From: an uncultured Bryobacterales bacterium
GTDB lineage: Bacteria; Acidobacteriota; Terriglobia; Bryobacterales; Bryobacteraceae
Assembly (NCBI GenBank): GCA_937859895.1
Contig: CALMAV010000484.1
Coordinates: forward strand, 724-8,315
Length of the DNA: 7,592 nt
Direction of reading: 5' to 3'
The notes under the pieces: generated by a model
What the model saw: the letters and a program-made list of their open reading frames with translations, nothing else
What the model was told of the DNA's origin: nothing
The model's database searches: none
Shown: piece after piece, positions 1-7,053 of the stretch
Layout of the letters: every line of letters starts with the position of its first letter
How positions within the stretch are numbered: the stretch's first letter is position 1
Position numbers and translations under genes: made by a program

Positions 1-27
1 CAGCGGAACCGGTGGGATGTAAGGCAC
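1..27 (-). CDS. nuoK: NADH-quinone oxidoreductase subunit K, N-terminal fragment (cut by window edge)
   Basis: Only the first nine codons lie in the window. They start at a GTG (27-25) two bases after the nuoJ stop and read MPYIPPVPL with no stop up to base 1. The VPL at the end fits the usual start of NuoK (VPLxxYLxLSAxLF), and an AAGGAG Shine-Dalgarno sequence lies 11 nt upstream inside the end of nuoJ. NuoK is a small three-helix membrane subunit, homologous to ND4L and MrpC, that carries conserved glutamates of the proton path. Position directly after nuoJ is the standard operon order. The assignment rests on location, start signals and a very short peptide, so no catalytic residue can be checked here. 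Confidence 0.75.
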
Positions 28-29
28 AG

Positions 30-530
30 CTAGTCAATCTCCTTTTGAGCCAGGACAACCGCGCCCAGAATCGCAATCAAAATCAGAACAGAGATAACTT
101 CGAATGGAAGCAGATATTCGGTGAAAAGCATTTGACCGATCCGCTCGGCTGTACCGCCCACCCAGGTGCCGAAGCCAACAGTTCGCAGCGGGCCTAGATC
201 ACTACGAATCAAGAACACAAATAGGGCAATGAAGGCAAGCAGCAGAGGCAGGCCGGCAACCTGTGCGAACCACGACTTACTGCTGGCCTTCTCCGCGCCC
301 GCGTTTAAGAGCATGATAGTGAAAATAAACAGCACCATGACGGCACCACCATACACAATCAATTGCGCCATGGCGATGAATTCCGCACCCAACAGGAGAT
401 AGAGAACGGCAAGCGATCCCATGACACCGATCAGTGATAGCGCGCTTGAAATCGGATGCTTCTGGAAGACAAGGTTGACTGCGCAAACCACTGAGACTGT
501 AGCGAAAACGATGAAGAGAATCGTACCCAT
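30..530 (-). CDS. nuoJ: NADH-quinone oxidoreductase subunit J
   Basis: This 166-residue membrane subunit of the complex I proton-pumping arm (homologue of mitochondrial ND6) has five predicted helices at about 3-20, 27-48, 53-75, 91-110 and 140-161. The third carries the family signature: GAEFIA (48-53), then an IVYGGAVMVLF stretch with Tyr60 and the Gly pair 61-62, where the family forms the pi-bulge thought to link quinone chemistry to proton transfer. The last helix has the typical LFTEYLLPFEV...GAVVLAQKE ending. Length is slightly below E. coli NuoJ (184 aa). The ATG at 530-528 is 8 nt after the nuoH stop; no clear Shine-Dalgarno is visible, so translation probably depends on coupling to nuoH. 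In most operons nuoI would precede this gene, but here nuoH does. Confidence 0.96.
   Translation of the reverse strand: MGTILFIVFATVSVVCAVNLVFQKHPISSALSLIGVMGSLAVLYLLLGAEFIAMAQLIVYGGAVMVLFIFTIMLLNAGAEKASSKSWFAQVAGLPLLLAFIALFVFLIRSDLGPLRTVGFGTWVGGTAERIGQMLFTEYLLPFEVISVLILIAILGAVVLAQKEID
39..44 (-). promoter_or_regulatory. Shine-Dalgarno sequence for nuoK
   Basis: On the minus strand this reads AAGGAG, a strong match to the anti-SD sequence. It lies inside the last codons of nuoJ, 11 nt before the GTG at 27-25. It supports that GTG as the nuoK start and suggests coupled translation of nuoJ and nuoK. Confidence 0.6.
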
Positions 531-538
531 CGAAAGAC

Positions 539-1729
539 TTAGAATACAGCTACGCAGAATGCGGTCAGCAACAAATTGATCAATGCACAGGGAAACAAAA
601 ATGTCCAGGCGAATTTCATCAGCTGGTCATAACGAAAGCGCGGCAGCGTTCCGCGAATCCAAATGAAGGTAAAGAGCAATGCGCCGACTTTGCTGAGGAA
701 CCAGAAGATTGGGGTCAGCACCGGCTGCAGTAAAGGAATCGCAAATAGAATAGCGACAACGAGGAATGCCAAAGCAAATAGCGAGAAGCTGATTGCATCG
801 CCTTTTCGCGCAGGATTAAAACCGAACCAAAAGCAGAGCAGTGCGGCGCCAAGGAAGAACAGAACGGGCACGTAGTTCGACCAGGGTGCAGGAAACAACG
901 GATGCCAGCCGCCCAGGAACAGCAGCGTCGCAACGCAGGTGATGGTCACCATGTTTGCGTACTCCGACATGAAGAAGCAGGCAAACTTCATGCTGCTGTA
1001 CTCGGTGTGAAAGCCGGCCACTAACTCGTTTTCAGCTTCGGGCAGATCGAACGGGATACGGTTGGTTTCCGCGAACGCAGCGATCATGAAGATAACGAAA
1101 GCAAAGATCTGGGGAAACGGCATCTGGAAGATGTTCCAACGCGGGATGAAGCCCAGGTAGTAACCGGCTTGTGCATCGGTAATGCCCCGGAAACTCAAAT
1201 GGTTGTTCAACAGTAGCGGCGAGACAATCGCCAGAGTAAGAGGCAGTTCGTAGCTAATGAGCTGAGCGCTGCTGCGCAGGCCACCGATAAGCGAATACTT
1301 ATTATTCGATGACCAGCCAGCAAGCGCAACGCCATACACGCTAACCGAACTAATAGCGAGCACAAACAGAATGCCGACATTTAAGTCAGTGATCTGCATG
1401 AATGTGCGAACGCCGAACACGGTCACTTCCGGTCCGAACGGAATAATCGAGATCGAAATCAACGCCAGCGAAACCGCAATGAATGGCGCAAGCAGGTAGA
1501 AGAACTTGTTAACGTATGGCGGCAGCAGATCTTCTTTGGTCAGCAGCTTGAAAACGTCCGCCATCGGTTGCATTAGCCCGTGAGGACCGACCCGCAAAGG
1601 GCCAGTCCGGGACTGGATATGCGCCAGAACTTTTCGCTCTACCCATTGCAAGTACGCAAGGGTCGTCATAAAGACACCGAAGACAATCGCGATCTTAATC
1701 AGGCTGACGACGAAGAAGTTAAACGTCAT
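539..1729 (-). CDS. nuoH: NADH-quinone oxidoreductase subunit H
   Basis: NuoH (ND1 homologue) anchors the peripheral arm in the membrane and, with NuoD and NuoB, forms the quinone access channel. Family motifs are clear: WVERK (29-33), RTGPLRVGPHG (41-51), KLLTKED (61-67), GWSSNNKYSLIGGLRSSAQ (138-156), AETNRIPFDLPEAE (220-233) followed by ELVAGFHTEYSSMKFA, and RGTLPRFRYDQLM (359-371). At 396 residues it is clearly longer than E. coli NuoH (about 325 aa). Most of the excess lies between GGWHPL (273-278) and the RGTLPR loop, where there are two additional hydrophobic stretches at about 288-304 and 313-334. The ATG start overlaps the nuoG stop as ATGA, and an AGGAA lies only 2 nt upstream, so translation is probably coupled to nuoG. 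Confidence 0.98.
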   Translation of the reverse strand: MTFNFFVVSLIKIAIVFGVFMTTLAYLQWVERKVLAHIQSRTGPLRVGPHGLMQPMADVFKLLTKEDLLPPYVNKFFYLLAPFIAVSLALISISIIPFGPEVTVFGVRTFMQITDLNVGILFVLAISSVSVYGVALAGWSSNNKYSLIGGLRSSAQLISYELPLTLAIVSPLLLNNHLSFRGITDAQAGYYLGFIPRWNIFQMPFPQIFAFVIFMIAAFAETNRIPFDLPEAENELVAGFHTEYSSMKFACFFMSEYANMVTITCVATLLFLGGWHPLFPAPWSNYVPVLFFLGAALLCFWFGFNPARKGDAISFSLFALAFLVVAILFAIPLLQPVLTPIFWFLSKVGALLFTFIWIRGTLPRFRYDQLMKFAWTFLFPCALINLLLTAFCVAVF

Positions 1730-3879
1730 TGTTCCTGTCCGCGTGTCTCTGTTTGCACGCTTCCCTCGCGGATGCCGGTGTGCTTGATGGGCTCATGATA
1801 CAGCTCACCGGGAGACTCAATGACGGAGTTGAGCATGTTTGAGAATCTACCTAGTGTGCCAGACGTGAAAAGTGTATTGTTGGCCGATCGGACTAACTCG
1901 GGCGCAGGCCGGAAGTCGACATGACCGTTCAGTGGTGCCGTAGGCGCGGCACCTCCTGTTTCAATAACTGCGAGCGGAACGTTATACCCGTGTACTGCCT
2001 GCCGAATCAGCTGGAAAACAGCTCCCGGCTGCGAGGGGCCCAGGTCAACATTCATCTCTTTGGCCAGCAGCGCAAAGATCTCACTGTCGGGCTTGGTGCC
2101 CATGGTCTTGGGGCCGCGCACGACTTTTTGCACATCGCCGCAGACGTTGGTAACCGTACCGCTCTTCTCGTAGACCGATGAGGCCGGAAACACTACGTCA
2201 GCGCGGCTGGCCGTCTCAGTAAGAAACAAGTCTTGCACCACGATGAAGGCACCGCTCGCTGCCAGAGGCTGTCGCGAAACCGGGTTGGTACCAACAATCC
2301 AAAGCGCGTCAAGATTTGTCGCGCCAAGCATCTGGTCGTAGTTCAGACCAGCTTCCAAGCCGCTCTCTGTTGCAGGGTGGTAGCCCGGCAGAAGATCAGG
2401 CAGTACGCCGAGATCTGAAGCACCGCGTGAGTTCGAATAGTCGAGGAGGCAAACATACTTAACCGGAATACCTAGGGAATCGCCAAAGGCAACCAGCCGG
2501 CGAACCGCTTCGCCCTTCACTGCAGCACCAAAGAGAATGACCAATTCGGGTTCGGCCGCCAGCTTTTCGCGAAGCGATTCAAGCGTCTCGAGCTCTTGGC
2601 CAACCTCTGCACGAAAAGCGCTCGCGTAACTATCTTCCCGAACCACGCCCGGTGTAACAGCGTAGATATGTGCCTTATTCAGACGCCAGTTGTTACGCAA
2701 TTGGTAAGCAAGCAGCGGCTGCTCCTGTGCTAGATCGCTATGAATCACGAGCGCAGCTTTGCTGTGGGATATGTCCTGCGTGGTCGCCAGTCCGCCAGTG
2801 CGGCCAGCCAATGCGTCCATCAGCGTAGGTAAATCGCCAGTCCGATGGTGATCGATGTTATTGGTGCGAAGAATCTGGCGCGCAAATCGCTGCAGTAGAT
2901 AGTTCTCTTCGTTGGTGGTGTGGTTTGAACCAATCACCCCAAAATTTCCGTTGCGCGCCCGGAGCTCGTTGAATTTTCTGGCGACAGTCGCTAAAGCCAA
3001 GGCCCACGAAACAGGCTTCAACTGACCATTCACGCGCATCAAGGGTGCAGTCAGGCGGTCCGGATGCTCGTTGAAGTCGAAAGCAAAGCGGCCCTTGACG
3101 CAGAGAAACTCGCCATTGACGCCCGACCGATCACGGTTATTGGAGCGCATGATCTCGCCATTGCGCACACCCAGCGTCACCTTACATCCATTCGAGCAGT
3201 GTGTGCAAACTGTGCCCACATGCTCCATCTCCCACGGCCGCGTCTTGTAGCGATACGTACCGCTCGTCAGCGCGCCTACCGGGCAGATGTCAATACAAGC
3301 ACCGCACTCGTCGCACTCCAGGTGATCGCCTTTATTAGGGATGATCTCCGCAGCAGCACCGCGATTGCCGACACCCAGCGCATTCACTCCCAGTGCTTCG
3401 CCGCAGATCCGTACACACCGGTAACAAAGGATGCAGCGCGGAGCATCGTAGAACACAATGGGCGACCACTGCTTCTCGTCAACGTGAATTTTTGCTTCGC
3501 GGAACCGGCTCTCCCCCGCCCCGTAGCGAAAGACCATATCCTGCAGTTCGCACTCACCACCCTTGTCGCATACTGGGCAATCCAGCGGATGATTGGTGAG
3601 CAGAAACTCCAACGTGCCTTTACGGGCTTTGCGGACAATCTCCGAATCGGTGTGAACCACCATGCCTTCGGCAACGGGCAGCGTACAGGCCACTTGCAGC
3701 TTCGGAGTTTTTTCAACTTCCACCAAGCACATGCGACAGGCGGCTTGCAACGAAAGATCGTCGTAGTAGCAGAAGGCAGGAATCGAGATGCCGGCTTGTT
3801 TGGCGGCATTGATTAACAGCGTTCCCGGCGCTGCCTCCAGCGCGTGACCATCGATTGTGAAATGAACTGGATCAGCCAT
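1726..3879 (-). CDS. nuoG: NADH-quinone oxidoreductase subunit G (Fe-S, molybdopterin-oxidoreductase-like)
   Basis: NuoG (717 aa) passes electrons from NuoF towards the quinone module. An N-terminal [2Fe-2S] ferredoxin domain carries the N1b ligands Cys37, 48, 51 and 65. His97, Cys101, 104 and 110 give N5. Cys149, 152, 155 and 199 give N4. Cys159, 189, 192 and 195 would complete a further [4Fe-4S] site absent from E. coli and Thermus NuoG but usual in HoxU and [FeFe]-hydrogenase ferredoxin-like domains. Cys225, 228, 232 and 260 match the off-path N7 cluster. Residues from about 270 to 690 are the molybdopterin-oxidoreductase-like domain (GVIGSNHTTNEENYLLQRFAR, 314 onward), which is structural in complex I. 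It is shorter than E. coli NuoG (about 908 aa) and Thermus Nqo3 (783 aa). The ATG lies 24 nt after the nuoF stop; only a distant AAGG is visible as a ribosome site. The stop overlaps the nuoH start. Confidence 0.97.
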   Translation of the reverse strand: MADPVHFTIDGHALEAAPGTLLINAAKQAGISIPAFCYYDDLSLQAACRMCLVEVEKTPKLQVACTLPVAEGMVVHTDSEIVRKARKGTLEFLLTNHPLDCPVCDKGGECELQDMVFRYGAGESRFREAKIHVDEKQWSPIVFYDAPRCILCYRCVRICGEALGVNALGVGNRGAAAEIIPNKGDHLECDECGACIDICPVGALTSGTYRYKTRPWEMEHVGTVCTHCSNGCKVTLGVRNGEIMRSNNRDRSGVNGEFLCVKGRFAFDFNEHPDRLTAPLMRVNGQLKPVSWALALATVARKFNELRARNGNFGVIGSNHTTNEENYLLQRFARQILRTNNIDHHRTGDLPTLMDALAGRTGGLATTQDISHSKAALVIHSDLAQEQPLLAYQLRNNWRLNKAHIYAVTPGVVREDSYASAFRAEVGQELETLESLREKLAAEPELVILFGAAVKGEAVRRLVAFGDSLGIPVKYVCLLDYSNSRGASDLGVLPDLLPGYHPATESGLEAGLNYDQMLGATNLDALWIVGTNPVSRQPLAASGAFIVVQDLFLTETASRADVVFPASSVYEKSGTVTNVCGDVQKVVRGPKTMGTKPDSEIFALLAKEMNVDLGPSQPGAVFQLIRQAVHGYNVPLAVIETGGAAPTAPLNGHVDFRPAPELVRSANNTLFTSGTLGRFSNMLNSVIESPGELYHEPIKHTGIREGSVQTETRGQEQ
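1732..1736 (-). promoter_or_regulatory. Closely spaced Shine-Dalgarno-like AGGAA before nuoH
   Basis: The minus strand reads AGGAA followed by CA and the nuoH ATG. The spacing is shorter than the usual 5 to 9 nt. Together with the ATGA stop/start overlap it points to re-initiation by ribosomes finishing nuoG rather than independent loading. Confidence 0.35.
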
Positions 3880-3903
3880 GATGTTTACTTCAAATACCTT
3901 TTC

Positions 3904-5229
3904 TCAAACAACAACCAGTTCCGGCGAGCCGGCGCGCTGCGGCGCTACAACGCCTTGCGACTTAGCTAGATACTCCTCAAACTCGCCACGAAACTTTGTA
4001 ATAAACCCTGTGGTGGGCATCGCTGCGGCATCGCCTAAGGCGCAAAAGGTGCGACCCATCATATTGTCAGCCAGCTGGCCAATCAGATCGATGTCACTTG
4101 CAATGCCATTGCCGTCGTGGAACCGGCCCAGAACCTTTTTCAACCACGTTGTACCTTCACGGCAGGGAATGCACCAGCCGCAACTTTCATGAGCGTAAAA
4201 CTTGATGGTGCGCAACGCAACGGCAACAATGTCGGTGTCTTCGTCCAGAATTACCAAACCACCTGAACCCGCCATGCTCTTGGCTTTGGCAATGGAATCG
4301 AAATCGAGCAGCAGATCGGAACACTCATCGGCTCTTAGAACGGGCGCTGAGGAACCACCCGGGATAACGGCTTTCAGCTTCTTGCCATTCCGCATACCGC
4401 CACAGACTTCGTCGATCAATCGCATCAGCGGAAAGCCCATGGGTAGCTCGTACACGCCGGGCTTGTTCACGTGACCGGAAACACAGGTTAGTCGCGTGCC
4501 GCCATTCTTCGGCGTACCCAGCGCCGCATACCAGGCACCGCCATTGCGCAGAATAACCGGAACACTTGCAAACGTCTCGCAATTGTTCAAGATTGTGGGC
4601 GATTGAAACGCACCCACAACCGCCGGAAAGGGAGGCTTCAAGCGCGGAATGCCGCGCTTGCCTTCCAGCGACTCCAGCAGCGCCGACTCTTCTCCGCACT
4701 CATACGCACCCGCACCAGTATGCGTGTAGAGGTCGAAATCCCAGCCGGACCCGAACAGGTTTTTGCCCAAATAGCCGCGCGCATAGGCTTCGGCAATGGC
4801 CCGTTCAACCGACTCGATCTGGTGCCGGTACTCGCCACGAATAAAGACATAACCTTTGTTCGACTTGATCGTCCAGGCAGCGATCATCATGCCTTCAATC
4901 AGCTGATGCGGATCGTTCTCCATCAGGAGCCGATCCTTGCAGGTGCCTGGCTCACTCTCATCTGAATTGCAAATGACGTAGGTGGGCTTGCCCGTCGTGC
5001 GCGGAACAAAACTCCACTTCATGCCGGTTGGAAACCCGGCACCGCCACGACCGCGCAGCGAAGAGGCTTTCAGCTCATCGATAATCGCTTCGGGCGTCAT
5101 CCCTACAGCTTTTTGAATGGCAACGTAACCTTCGTTTGCCAGATAAGTATCGAGAGAGCCCGCATTGGGCAGATCGAATCGCTGCGAGATGACTCGGACC
5201 TCCAGCGGGCTCGGTTCGTTGTAACGCAT
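3904..5229 (-). CDS. nuoF: NADH-quinone oxidoreductase subunit F (NADH- and FMN-binding)
   Basis: NuoF (441 aa, about the family's usual length) oxidises NADH with FMN and passes electrons to cluster N3. The FMN-binding glycine-rich loop GRGGAGFPTGMKW is at 60-72, the acidic CNSDESEPGTCKDR segment at 87-100, and the nucleotide-binding GAYECGEESALLESLEG at 174-190. The SLBB-type region with CVSGHVNKPGVYELP (249-263) follows. The N3 [4Fe-4S] ligands are Cys350, 353 and 356 in ESCGWCIPCREGT plus Cys396 in RTFCALGD. All expected ligands are present. The ATG (5229-5227) lies 9 nt after the nuoE stop, behind a weak purine-rich AAAGAAGAA. The E-F-G order is that of complex I; because nuoC, D, H and J are in the same operon this is not the diaphorase part of a HoxEFU hydrogenase. 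Confidence 0.98.
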   Translation of the reverse strand: MRYNEPSPLEVRVISQRFDLPNAGSLDTYLANEGYVAIQKAVGMTPEAIIDELKASSLRGRGGAGFPTGMKWSFVPRTTGKPTYVICNSDESEPGTCKDRLLMENDPHQLIEGMMIAAWTIKSNKGYVFIRGEYRHQIESVERAIAEAYARGYLGKNLFGSGWDFDLYTHTGAGAYECGEESALLESLEGKRGIPRLKPPFPAVVGAFQSPTILNNCETFASVPVILRNGGAWYAALGTPKNGGTRLTCVSGHVNKPGVYELPMGFPLMRLIDEVCGGMRNGKKLKAVIPGGSSAPVLRADECSDLLLDFDSIAKAKSMAGSGGLVILDEDTDIVAVALRTIKFYAHESCGWCIPCREGTTWLKKVLGRFHDGNGIASDIDLIGQLADNMMGRTFCALGDAAAMPTTGFITKFRGEFEEYLAKSQGVVAPQRAGSPELVVV

Positions 5230-5238
5230 GATTCTTCT

Positions 5239-5739
5239 TTAAGATGCTTTCCGCTGATAACTTCCGTCCCGCAGCGCCGCCATCAGCTGGTCAAAGCGTT
5301 CGGGGGTAACGAAATGGTGAAAATCGTAGTTAATCTGGACAGCCGGGGCCCAGGAGCAGGCGCCCATGCACTCCACTTCTTCCAGTGAGATCAGGCCGTC
5401 AGAGGAAACCTGCTTGTTACCGAGGCCCAGCCGCTTGCTCGCATAGTTGTAAAGCTCTTCGGCCCCCACCGCCTGGCACGCGATGTTCGTGCAAACCTGC
5501 ACGTGATACTTGCCCAGCGGTTTGCGATGAAGCATCGAATAGTAGCCGATCACTTCATCCACCTGCAGCGGCGTGATACCGCAACGACGCGCTATCTCCT
5601 CGACTAACTCCTGCGACACACAGCCTAGTTCATCTTGCCCATACAGCAGCATCGGTACGACCGCGGAGCGCTGTCGGCCAGGGGGATAACTGCTCAAGAT
5701 TTTGGCGTAGCGCTCTTCCAGCGCCGGCGAGAAAGTCAT
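5239..5739 (-). CDS. nuoE: NADH-quinone oxidoreductase subunit E ([2Fe-2S] N1a)
   Basis: NuoE is the thioredoxin-fold [2Fe-2S] partner of NuoF in the NADH-dehydrogenase module. It carries cluster N1a, which is not on the main electron path. The four ligands are Cys83 and Cys88 in VQVCTNIACQAVGAEEL and Cys124 and Cys128 in LEEVECMGACSWAPAVQIN. An N-terminal helical bundle with VPMLLYGQDELG and DEVIGYYSM precedes them. I chose the ATG at 5739-5737 (166 aa, MTFSPALEERYAKI...). The frame is open further, to an ATG at 5793, but that would overlap nuoD by 50 nt and add 18 residues (MRLWAAWILFWETW...) that are only an out-of-frame reading of the conserved NuoD C-terminus. The chosen start lies 4 nt after the nuoD stop. 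No strong Shine-Dalgarno is present, so coupling to nuoD is likely. Confidence 0.95.
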   Translation of the reverse strand: MTFSPALEERYAKILSSYPPGRQRSAVVPMLLYGQDELGCVSQELVEEIARRCGITPLQVDEVIGYYSMLHRKPLGKYHVQVCTNIACQAVGAEELYNYASKRLGLGNKQVSSDGLISLEEVECMGACSWAPAVQINYDFHHFVTPERFDQLMAALRDGSYQRKAS

Positions 5740-5743
5740 ACTG

Positions 5744-7012
5744 CTACCGATCCACGTCTCCCAGAACAAAATCCATGCTGCCCATAACCGCAATGGAGTC
5801 GGAAATCACCACATTCTCGAGCATTGCTCCCAATGACTGGAGGTTGCCAAAACTAGGCGTTCGCATAAACACGCGATGCGGATTGGCGGTACCGTCACTT
5901 ACCACGTAGTAGCCAAGTTCACCGCGCGGCGATTCCACTACCTGATAGACAGAACCGGCCGGCACTCGGAATCCTTCGGTCACGATCTTGAAGTGATAGA
6001 TCAGCGACTCCATCTGGGTCTTCATCTTTTCGCGCTCCGGCAAAACCACATGCGGCGCATCGGCCTGCCACGGGCCTTCAGGCATCCCGTCCAATGCCTG
6101 CCGGACAATCTTCACGCTCTCCCGCATCTCGTCCATACGGACTTCAAAGCGTGCATAAACATCATTTGCCGTGCGGGTCGGCACGTCAAACTGAAACTGC
6201 TCGTAGCTGGTATGCGGGCAGTCTTTACGGGCATCCATCTTGAAACCAGCAGCACGAATCATCGGCCCGGTCACGCCGAGTTCCAGCATGTCTTCTACCG
6301 GCAGAGCGCCTACGCCCTTAGTGCGATTGACAAAAATGGGATTGGAAGCCAGCAGATTGTGGTACTCATCAATACCAGTTGCCAGCCGAGCAATCGTTCG
6401 CGCCACGGCCTTTTGCCATCCCCGGGGCGGCTCCAGCGCCAACCCGCCTATACGAATGTAGCTGGTCATCATGCGCTGGCCGGAGAACATTTCGAAGATC
6501 TTCATGATCTCTTCACGCTCGCGGAAACAGTAGAAGTAAACCGACATGGCACCGATGTCAAGTGCGTGGGTACCCAGCCAAATCAGATGGCTGCTGATGC
6601 GCGTCAACTCACACAACATCACCCGCATCCACTGGGCTTTGGGCGGGATGTCAATCTTCAGTAGCCGCTCAACAGCAAGCGCATAACAGAGATTGTTATT
6701 CAGGTTCGAAAGATAATCGACCCGATCAGTTAGCGGAACCACCTGCTGATACTTGCGGCCCTCGGCCTGCTTCTCGATCCCCGTGTGGAGATAACCAATC
6801 TCAGGCCTTGCCTTTAAAATGGTCTCGCCATCCAACTCCAACACGACTCGCAACACTCCATGCGTAGAAGGGTGCTGCGGGCCCATGTTGAGCGTCATCT
6901 TGCGCGCTCGTCCAACCCCGTCGTCGACAACAGGCGAGAGCTCGGACGGGTCCTCTACTGCTAATTCATGCGTAGCGTCGAGAGACGCCACACGAGACTT
7001 ACCCTCAATCAT
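5744..7012 (-). CDS. nuoD: NADH-quinone oxidoreductase subunit D (49-kDa quinone-site subunit)
   Basis: NuoD (422 aa) is related to the large subunit of [NiFe] hydrogenases and forms much of the quinone-reduction pocket beside cluster N2 of NuoB. Numbered from the ATG, GPQHPSTHGVLR starts at 44; His51 corresponds to Thermus Nqo4 His38, and Tyr100 in DRVDYL to Tyr87. Their 49-residue spacing is the same in both. Asp152 in ALDIGAM is the conserved acidic neighbour. RGELGYYVVSDG, RVFMRTPSF and the terminal GDVDR are typical. The hydrogenase Ni-Fe cysteines are absent, as expected. The first 38 residues form an acidic, probably flexible extension before MTLNMGPQHP. A GTG at 7015-7013 directly precedes the ATG at 7012-7010; AAGG lies 7 nt before the ATG but only 4 nt before the GTG, so I prefer the ATG. 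It lies 41 nt after nuoC and is not fused to it. Confidence 0.98.
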   Translation of the reverse strand: MIEGKSRVASLDATHELAVEDPSELSPVVDDGVGRARKMTLNMGPQHPSTHGVLRVVLELDGETILKARPEIGYLHTGIEKQAEGRKYQQVVPLTDRVDYLSNLNNNLCYALAVERLLKIDIPPKAQWMRVMLCELTRISSHLIWLGTHALDIGAMSVYFYCFREREEIMKIFEMFSGQRMMTSYIRIGGLALEPPRGWQKAVARTIARLATGIDEYHNLLASNPIFVNRTKGVGALPVEDMLELGVTGPMIRAAGFKMDARKDCPHTSYEQFQFDVPTRTANDVYARFEVRMDEMRESVKIVRQALDGMPEGPWQADAPHVVLPEREKMKTQMESLIYHFKIVTEGFRVPAGSVYQVVESPRGELGYYVVSDGTANPHRVFMRTPSFGNLQSLGAMLENVVISDSIAVMGSMDFVLGDVDR

Positions 7013-7017
7013 CACTA

Positions 7018-7023
7018 CACCTT
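7018..7023 (-). promoter_or_regulatory. Shine-Dalgarno sequence for nuoD
   Basis: The minus strand reads AAGGTG in the 41-nt nuoC-nuoD gap. The AAGG core ends 7 nt before the ATG at 7012-7010, which is ideal spacing, and 4 nt before the neighbouring GTG. It is the main reason for choosing the ATG start. Confidence 0.6.
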
Positions 7024-7053
7024 TAGATTCGGATTCGAAGGAACCCGGACCAG

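Noticed and set aside
3384..3809. A 141-codon minus-strand frame within nuoG, rich in Trp, Lys and Cys.
   Set aside because: It is an alternative frame of the nuoG Fe-S region. The conserved cysteine motifs are all in the nuoG frame, and this frame has no recognisable domain.
3064..3816. A 250-codon open frame on the plus strand, antisense to the 5' part of nuoG.
   Set aside because: It lies exactly in codon register with nuoG. In this register plus-strand stops arise only from the sense codons TTA, CTA and TCA, which the host uses rarely. The product resembles no known family, and nuoG is strongly supported.
3921..3945. GC-rich inverted repeat (CCGGC-GA-GCCGG) near the 3' end of nuoF, considered as a terminator or attenuator.
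   Set aside because: It lies inside the nuoF coding region, the stem is 4 bp with a tetraloop or has a 2-nt loop, and no U-tract follows it. Only 24 nt then separate nuoF from nuoG.
1726..5793. nuoE-nuoF-nuoG considered as the diaphorase part of a HoxEFU NAD-reducing hydrogenase, because of the HoxU-like extra cluster in NuoG.
   Set aside because: NuoG has the full molybdopterin-oxidoreductase-like domain, and nuoC, nuoD, nuoH, nuoJ and the start of nuoK are in the same operon. NuoD lacks the Ni-Fe cysteine motifs and has the quinone-site His and Tyr.
5876..6664. A 262-codon open frame on the plus strand, antisense to nuoD.
   Set aside because: It is also in codon register with nuoD, so the same rare-codon effect explains its length. 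Its translation (rich in His, Arg and Gln) looks like a reverse-strand artefact, and no start signals or spacing support it.
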